44,753 bases of DNA, taken from positions 1-44,753 of the forward strand of contig JAPEVF010000362.1 in the NCBI GenBank assembly GCA_029747585.1. Direction: 5' to 3'. Every line of letters starts with the position of its first letter. The first letter of the stretch is position 1. Under the pieces are notes generated by a model. It saw only the letters and a program-made list of their open reading frames with translations. It was not told where the DNA came from and did no database searches. Both the position numbers and the translations under genes were made by a program. Positions 40,880-44,753 of the stretch are shown piece after piece. The stretch comes from Pleurotus djamor. Its lineage: Eukaryota; Basidiomycota; Agaricomycetes; Agaricales; Pleurotaceae.

Positions 40880-41220
40880 TGCTCATAAGATGTGCAAAGG
40901 ACACTGGTGCTCCAGGATGGTAACCACCCACATCAATTTTCCGCATGATACAGTGGCCCGACCCTTCCTCCCCGTCTTGGACGCCACTTTGTCGTCGACG
41001 TCGACGAATCCAAGCGAAGAGCGAGTTTCCACGTTCGGATCAACCTCCGCATCGATTTCCTTCCGAACGCCTTTCATGTCCGCACCATCCTCCAACATGA
41101 CCTGCACGAAAGCTGACGAACCCATTTGCACCACTGATTACACGTCGATGAGCAATCACGTTCGTTCACGGTCATCAAGGTCAAGTTTCTGTTGAGTGAA
41201 TGTTAGTCTTTTGGCGTCTC
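40880..41220 (-). CDS. Possible paralogue of the acidic protein gene, incomplete model
   Basis: On the minus strand an exon after a CAG acceptor reads VMLEDGADMKGVRKEIDAEV, DPNVETRSSLGFVDVDDK and on to LEHQCPLHIL, stop. The exon before it may read KRLTFTQQKLDLDD. The opening V-x-L-x-D-x2 followed by MK resembles VTLSDATLNEDVEMK of the neighbour, and its place in the exon order is the same. The 5' end is not resolved, and an N at 40750 lies between the two. It may be a decayed duplicate. Confidence 0.3.
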
Positions 41221-41492
41221 TTGTGTTGCTCATCGTCCAGTTTGTATGCAACCAACCATATCCACATTTTGCCAACCAGGACACTACTTTCCTATGACAG
41301 ATGAGGTACGCTAGAGCTGATGATGGTAAGATCAAAGCCACCGAGTATCGAACGTGCAAGGTCAGGCAGGACAAGTGAACCAGAGGCCCTACACCTAGAC
41401 CAGGTAAGTAAACATCTTCATAGTGTGTTGCGCATGCACCTCTCAATCGCCACGTCGACACACTAGTTCTAGGTCGACGTCACGCATGGTTT

Positions 41493-42737
41493 CATGTTGC
41501 TTAGTGCGACACTTCACATGGTGTCTAGTTCGACACCTCACACATTCCTTAGTCCATATTTAGTAGTCACTCGTAGTATATAAAGCCTGTATGTATCTAG
41601 GGAATATCAAACACTCGTTCTACCTACTACTCGTGTGCTATACAACCTCAGGTGAATAGCTTGGTCTCTCGCCTAGCGCAGTGCTCGCCTTTATGGCTTG
41701 TAGCTATCCTGCTGCTCAACAGGTTATGGGCCCCGCTGGTCGCTCTAGGAAAAGGGAGACTCTATGTCCCCTGAGTACTTGGGGACTAAGCTACCATTTA
41801 CCTGCCCGTCGATGCGCTTAACTGCGACTCGACAGGGGGAGTCAGGGGTTTCATTTTCTTGCACTTTCAGTTAACTTTTGTGCTGACGAACTTGTTATTT
41901 TACCCCCAGATCTCTATCATGTCTTCTCTCGACACCTCTGGTCTCCGTGCTATCACTGGTACCCTTACTGGGACCAACTGGCAGACCTGGTCTGAGAAGA
42001 TGACTCATCTCCTTCGTGCTAAAGGAGTTTGGCTCTACGTTAACGGCACTATCACCAAACCCTCTCCTATTGCCGCCACTCCTGCTCGGGGTGACAACCC
42101 TGCCACGCCCGGCAATGCCTCTGAAGTCAATCAGTGGCTGGAGAAGGACCAAATGGCTCTTGGCATCATCGCTCTCACCGTCTCTGAGAATCTCCAGCGT
42201 CACATCAAGGATACTTCCAAGGAAACTTGGGATACCTTGAAGACTGCTTTCTCCTCTACAACTGTCTCCGCCGCCTATCAGTGGCTCCAGACGCTTCTCA
42301 ACCTCCGCATCAAATCGACTGAGAACCCTACTCCAGTCCTTGAGAAGTTTCGCACCGCCGTTCAACACCTCGAGAAACTTAAACTCGTCATTCCATCCTC
42401 CCTCCTCGCTCTCATCACCCTCACTGCCTTACCCAAGGAATGGGAGTTCATCGCTCAGATGACGATTACCAAGTCTCTTGATCAGCTCGAATTCAGCGAC
42501 GTTCTTGCCTATATTCAGGCAGAATGGGAACGGACGCAAGTTACGACGTACCTTCACGGCCACACACACTTTCGTTCGAACGCACAAGGTTCGAGCCACG
42601 AATCAAGCAACTCATCTACACGCCAGGGGGGGGAAACCAGAAAACATGAATCAATAAGTTCCACGTCAGGTATCACCACTGAAAGCACTCACATACTTCG
42701 TACAAGATCTAATCCTGAGCTTTCCGCGGAAAACTGA
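41493..42737 (+). mobile_element. Ty1/Copia-type remnant: LTR, PBS and gag only
   Basis: An LTR-like leader with a TATA-like box near 41576 ends ...CTCAACA at 41721. It is followed by GGTTATGGGCCC (41722-41733), the usual primer-binding position, then by a gag ORF. No protease, integrase or reverse transcriptase and no second LTR follow inside the window. The left end of the LTR (TGTTGCTTAG at about 41493) is a guess. Confidence 0.6.
41919..42737 (+). CDS. Copia Gag (UBN2-type), truncated before the zinc knuckle
   Basis: Gag proteins package retrotransposon RNA into particles. The 272-residue frame starts MSSLDTSGLRAITGTLTGTN, continues WQTWSEKMTHLLRAKGVW and ALGIIALTVSENLQRHI and ends with a serine-rich tail. 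The W-x2-W, WLYVNG and E-x2-WDTLKTAF motifs fit the gag-polypeptide/UBN2 family. The CCHC knuckle that normally follows is absent: after VTTYLHGHTHFRS the tail is unlike Gag, and an eight-G run (about 42626-42634) may have shifted the frame. There is no pol. The ATG at 41919 is preferred to the upstream frame start. Confidence 0.75.
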   Translation: MSSLDTSGLRAITGTLTGTNWQTWSEKMTHLLRAKGVWLYVNGTITKPSPIAATPARGDNPATPGNASEVNQWLEKDQMALGIIALTVSENLQRHIKDTSKETWDTLKTAFSSTTVSAAYQWLQTLLNLRIKSTENPTPVLEKFRTAVQHLEKLKLVIPSSLLALITLTALPKEWEFIAQMTITKSLDQLEFSDVLAYIQAEWERTQVTTYLHGHTHFRSNAQGSSHESSNSSTRQGGETRKHESISSTSGITTESTHILRTRSNPELSAEN

Positions 42738-44380
42738 ACACTTGAGCAATTACCGGTTTTCGTGGTGAGCCATCCGTTTTCATCACGCAGCACTTTAGCA
42801 TTCATATCAGCTCCATTGGGATCTTAGGCACGAGCCCTCTGAGATCTACCCCCAACGTTGCAAAGACGGCCCTCTGACGGCGACAAAGGATCTGATGGGG
42901 AGGAAACAAGTGTTCGTGGTGAGCATGACTATTGAGGGTACGACATACGGGATTCACTCCTTCCAAATCCATGCCTAGGCTCGGGGTCTAGGCAGATGGG
43001 GTTGGGTGGATGCAAGGTCGTCGGCAAGTTTTCCTGAGCTTTCAAAGCAAGGTGAGTACAGTCTCAAAATGCACAATGAAGTCCTAACTCACCAAACCCT
43101 TGTGTTTTTCAGGTATACTTAGGCGGGAGGGTCCGTCTTGAACACTAATGCATGCATTGGGATTTTGAGAAACAGGCAGCGCCAGAAAACGAACCATTGT
43201 GACGTCATGTTGCAGTGATCGAACAACGGTGACTCACGGACCGATGGCTGTGTTCGGCACCAATTACGGACACGTGATGCCAAAGACAGAACTGATAAAA
43301 GGTGCGTGGCCGCAGACCATGTTTTTTTCTTCGCCCCAACTCCTTGCTTGGGGCCTCCAGTGGGTGCTTTCCTTGGTAGCGAACCGGCTGCATCACGTTG
43401 CAGTTTGGTTGGTCGACGACATTCGCGTTCGTTCGACCCCTTGGAAAGCACCGTACGGGACGAGCTGGCATACGGCCAAACTCGTCTCCAGAGACTTTTC
43501 GCATGGGTCTCTGCCGGGAACGCGTCAGATTCAGTTCTGTCGCAAGTACCAGTCATCGGAAGGAACTCAAGAGCAAGATGATGACTCGAAACATACCTTT
43601 CCTCTGGCTTCTCCCTGCCTTCGGGCGTGCTTTCCTTAACCAATGCCCCCATGAACAACAACGTCGTTGGTCCCTTCCGTATCCCACTCGCCCCCACTCG
43701 CCTTTGACCTAATTTCTGCCCCCCTACACAGTCCTTCATCGGAGTCAACGTGTCCCTCCTCCCTGCCCTCGGGCGTGTTCTATCGTACCCACGCCCCCAG
43801 TATACCCAAACTCGTAAGTCTCGACTGTTACTACGCGTCGCCGTGGGCTCACTGTTTCACAAGCAGAAGTCTTCCGTTCGTCAATTGACGTTCCGTAGTC
43901 CGGTGCTATGTTACTTTGGTGAGCCCGTGTCCCTGTTGTGTGTACTTCATCCTCGCTGATACTATTCACTTCCTCCGTAGTCCTGCGCTTCGTCGTGCAC
44001 GTGTGTTACACCTATGTCCTGTGGCGGCCTTACCCCTGGTCTTTGAAGGTATGCAACTTCTCGGTATCTGATATTGTACTGACGTTCTTTTCGTGTAGCT
44101 TTTCATGGCTCCTTTTCCCACCTCTTTTTCCCGCATGCCGTAGATTAGCTTCTCTATTTATGAAACCACAGGATGATGGATCGTGCGTTGGCTGGGCCCG
44201 AGTCTCGCGCGTGAAGTCATCAGGTGCTTTAGCCACAGTTATCCTTCATTGCTTGAGCACTAGACATTACTTTACACACCGCCCCCACAGCCCTACATAC
44301 CACCACAAAACTATTTGACCCCTTGCAAGGACGTGTCGCTTCGATCATGCCCCACACCTTTTTTTTTGTCGTTGGAAAAA
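42738..44380. other. No supported gene
   Basis: A 209-codon open frame on the minus strand (43119-43748) overlaps plus-strand frames and has no recognisable motif. GTAAGT-like sites occur near 43806, but I could not assemble exons. Part of this region must be the 5' flank of the H3-mimic gene at 44470. Confidence 0.35.
43609..43830 (+). repeat. Diverged 148-bp direct duplication
   Basis: CTCCCTGCCTTCGGGCGTGC (from about 43611) and CTCCCTGCCCTCGGGCGTGT (from about 43759) begin two similar stretches, both followed after about 12 bases by C(A/G)CCCCCA words. This is an old local duplication. Confidence 0.5.
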
Positions 44381-44419
44381 GTCACGTGACCGTGTCGTTC
44401 AGGGAACTTGGTTATAAAA
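44381..44419 (+). promoter_or_regulatory. CACGTG palindrome and TATA box of the second H3-mimic gene
   Basis: GTCACGTGAC (44381-44390) lies about 80 bp and TATAAAA (44413-44419) about 51 bp upstream of the start codon, which sits in a strong context (CACCATGG). The same 10-bp palindrome occurs twice upstream of the first H3-mimic gene. Confidence 0.55.
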
Positions 44420-44469
44420 TGCGCGTGTCGGCTAAAACCTTCCGGTGCCACCCATTCCTCTCTGACACC

Positions 44470-44753
44470 ATGGCAAGGACCAAGCAAACTGCGTCGAAAT
44501 CCGTGGACGGCACTGCACCTAGGAAAGCACCATCGACCGCCACTTTGACGGCCGCTTCATCCAAGGTACAGAAGACCGCGTCTGTCGCTGCGAAGAAAGC
44601 ATCCCTGCAGAAAGCGAGTATGCGTCCTTACATGCTCGACCCTCCAAAGGAGGTTCATAAGAGCTCTGTGAGTGGCCGCGATATTTGGGAGGGCAATGCT
44701 AATCTTCGACAGTTGTGTACTGGATGTCAAAATGGCGGCGACGTCATATGTTG
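44470..44753 (+). CDS. Second histone H3-tail mimic with PHD-like finger, 5' end only
   Basis: Exon 1 (44470-44667) encodes 66 residues starting MARTKQTASKSVDGTAPRK, a close copy of the H3 tail (residues A1-A7 identical, then S-K9-S10 kept in place and APRK after a two-residue shift), followed by a long Ala/Lys/Ser-rich stretch. Intron 44668-44712 (GTGAGT...CGACAG) has the same position and phase as in the first copy. Exon 2 starts LCTGCQNGGDVIC, matching LCRGCQNGGK of the first copy: the opening of a PHD-like finger. The gene runs off the window. It is probably the first gene of a second KDZ-type element. It is more H3-like at K9 and more basic than the first copy. Confidence 0.75.
   Translation, partial: MARTKQTASKSVDGTAPRKAPSTATLTAASSKVQKTASVAAKKASLQKASMRPYMLDPPKEVHKSSVSGRDIWEGNANLRQLCTGCQNGGDVIC

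Noticed and set aside
43119..43748. 209-codon minus frame
   Set aside because: Starts without a clear ATG context, has no domain and overlaps several plus frames; composition effect is more likely.

Overview
The window reads as nuclear DNA of a mushroom-forming basidiomycete (Agaricomycetes). Genes are split by many short introns (about 45-60 nt, GT-AG). The families present are typical of that group: a KDZ transposon with a linked TET/JBP gene, a Plavaka (CACTA-like) transposon, F-box/LRR-type genes and a DUF6698-type gene. Nine single Ns sit beside homopolymers, which points to a pyrosequencing-style consensus and explains some apparent frameshifts.

Layout. 0.4-1.4 kb (-) is a two-exon cysteine/histidine finger protein. 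1.7-12.1 kb is mostly decayed DNA: F-box remnants, an ancient duplication (about 2.6-7.3 kb against 10.5-12.1 kb), a tRNA-Thr(CGT)-like gene with an 8-nt insertion, and one small secreted cysteine-rich protein (7.4-7.7 kb, -). 12.9-14.9 kb (+) is an intact F-box protein gene. 15.5-23.3 kb (+) is the most interesting part: an LTR-like block followed by three same-strand genes. The first encodes a protein whose N-terminus copies the histone H3 tail and is followed by a PHD-like finger; the second a TET/JBP-type 2-oxoglutarate/Fe(II) dioxygenase; the third a CxC2-KDZ transposase. A 68-bp minisatellite follows. 23.7-24.4 kb (+) is a 5'-truncated host gene, 24.5-25.4 kb (-) an F-box gene tail, 25.6-27.2 kb (-) a DUF6698-type gene, and 27.5-28.5 kb (+) an unrecognised spliced gene.

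28.6-38.7 kb (+) is a Plavaka transposase with a downstream accessory ORF. It is broken by two datable insertions: a 577-bp solo LTR in an intron (5-bp target duplication TAATT) and a 4.1-kb hAT element in an exon (8-bp target duplication ACGCTTAT). 39.5-41.2 kb holds a 10-bp-period satellite and one or two small acidic-protein genes (-). 41.5-42.7 kb is a gag-only Copia remnant. At 44.47 kb a second gene of the H3-tail/PHD type begins and runs off the window.

Interpretation. The KDZ block combines chromatin reading (PHD), a histone-tail mimic, DNA-methyl oxidation (TET/JBP) and transposition in one mobile cassette. The exact H3 residues A1-A7 are kept in two otherwise divergent genes with synonymous codon changes. 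This makes selected histone mimicry by a fungal transposon the leading hypothesis from this window.
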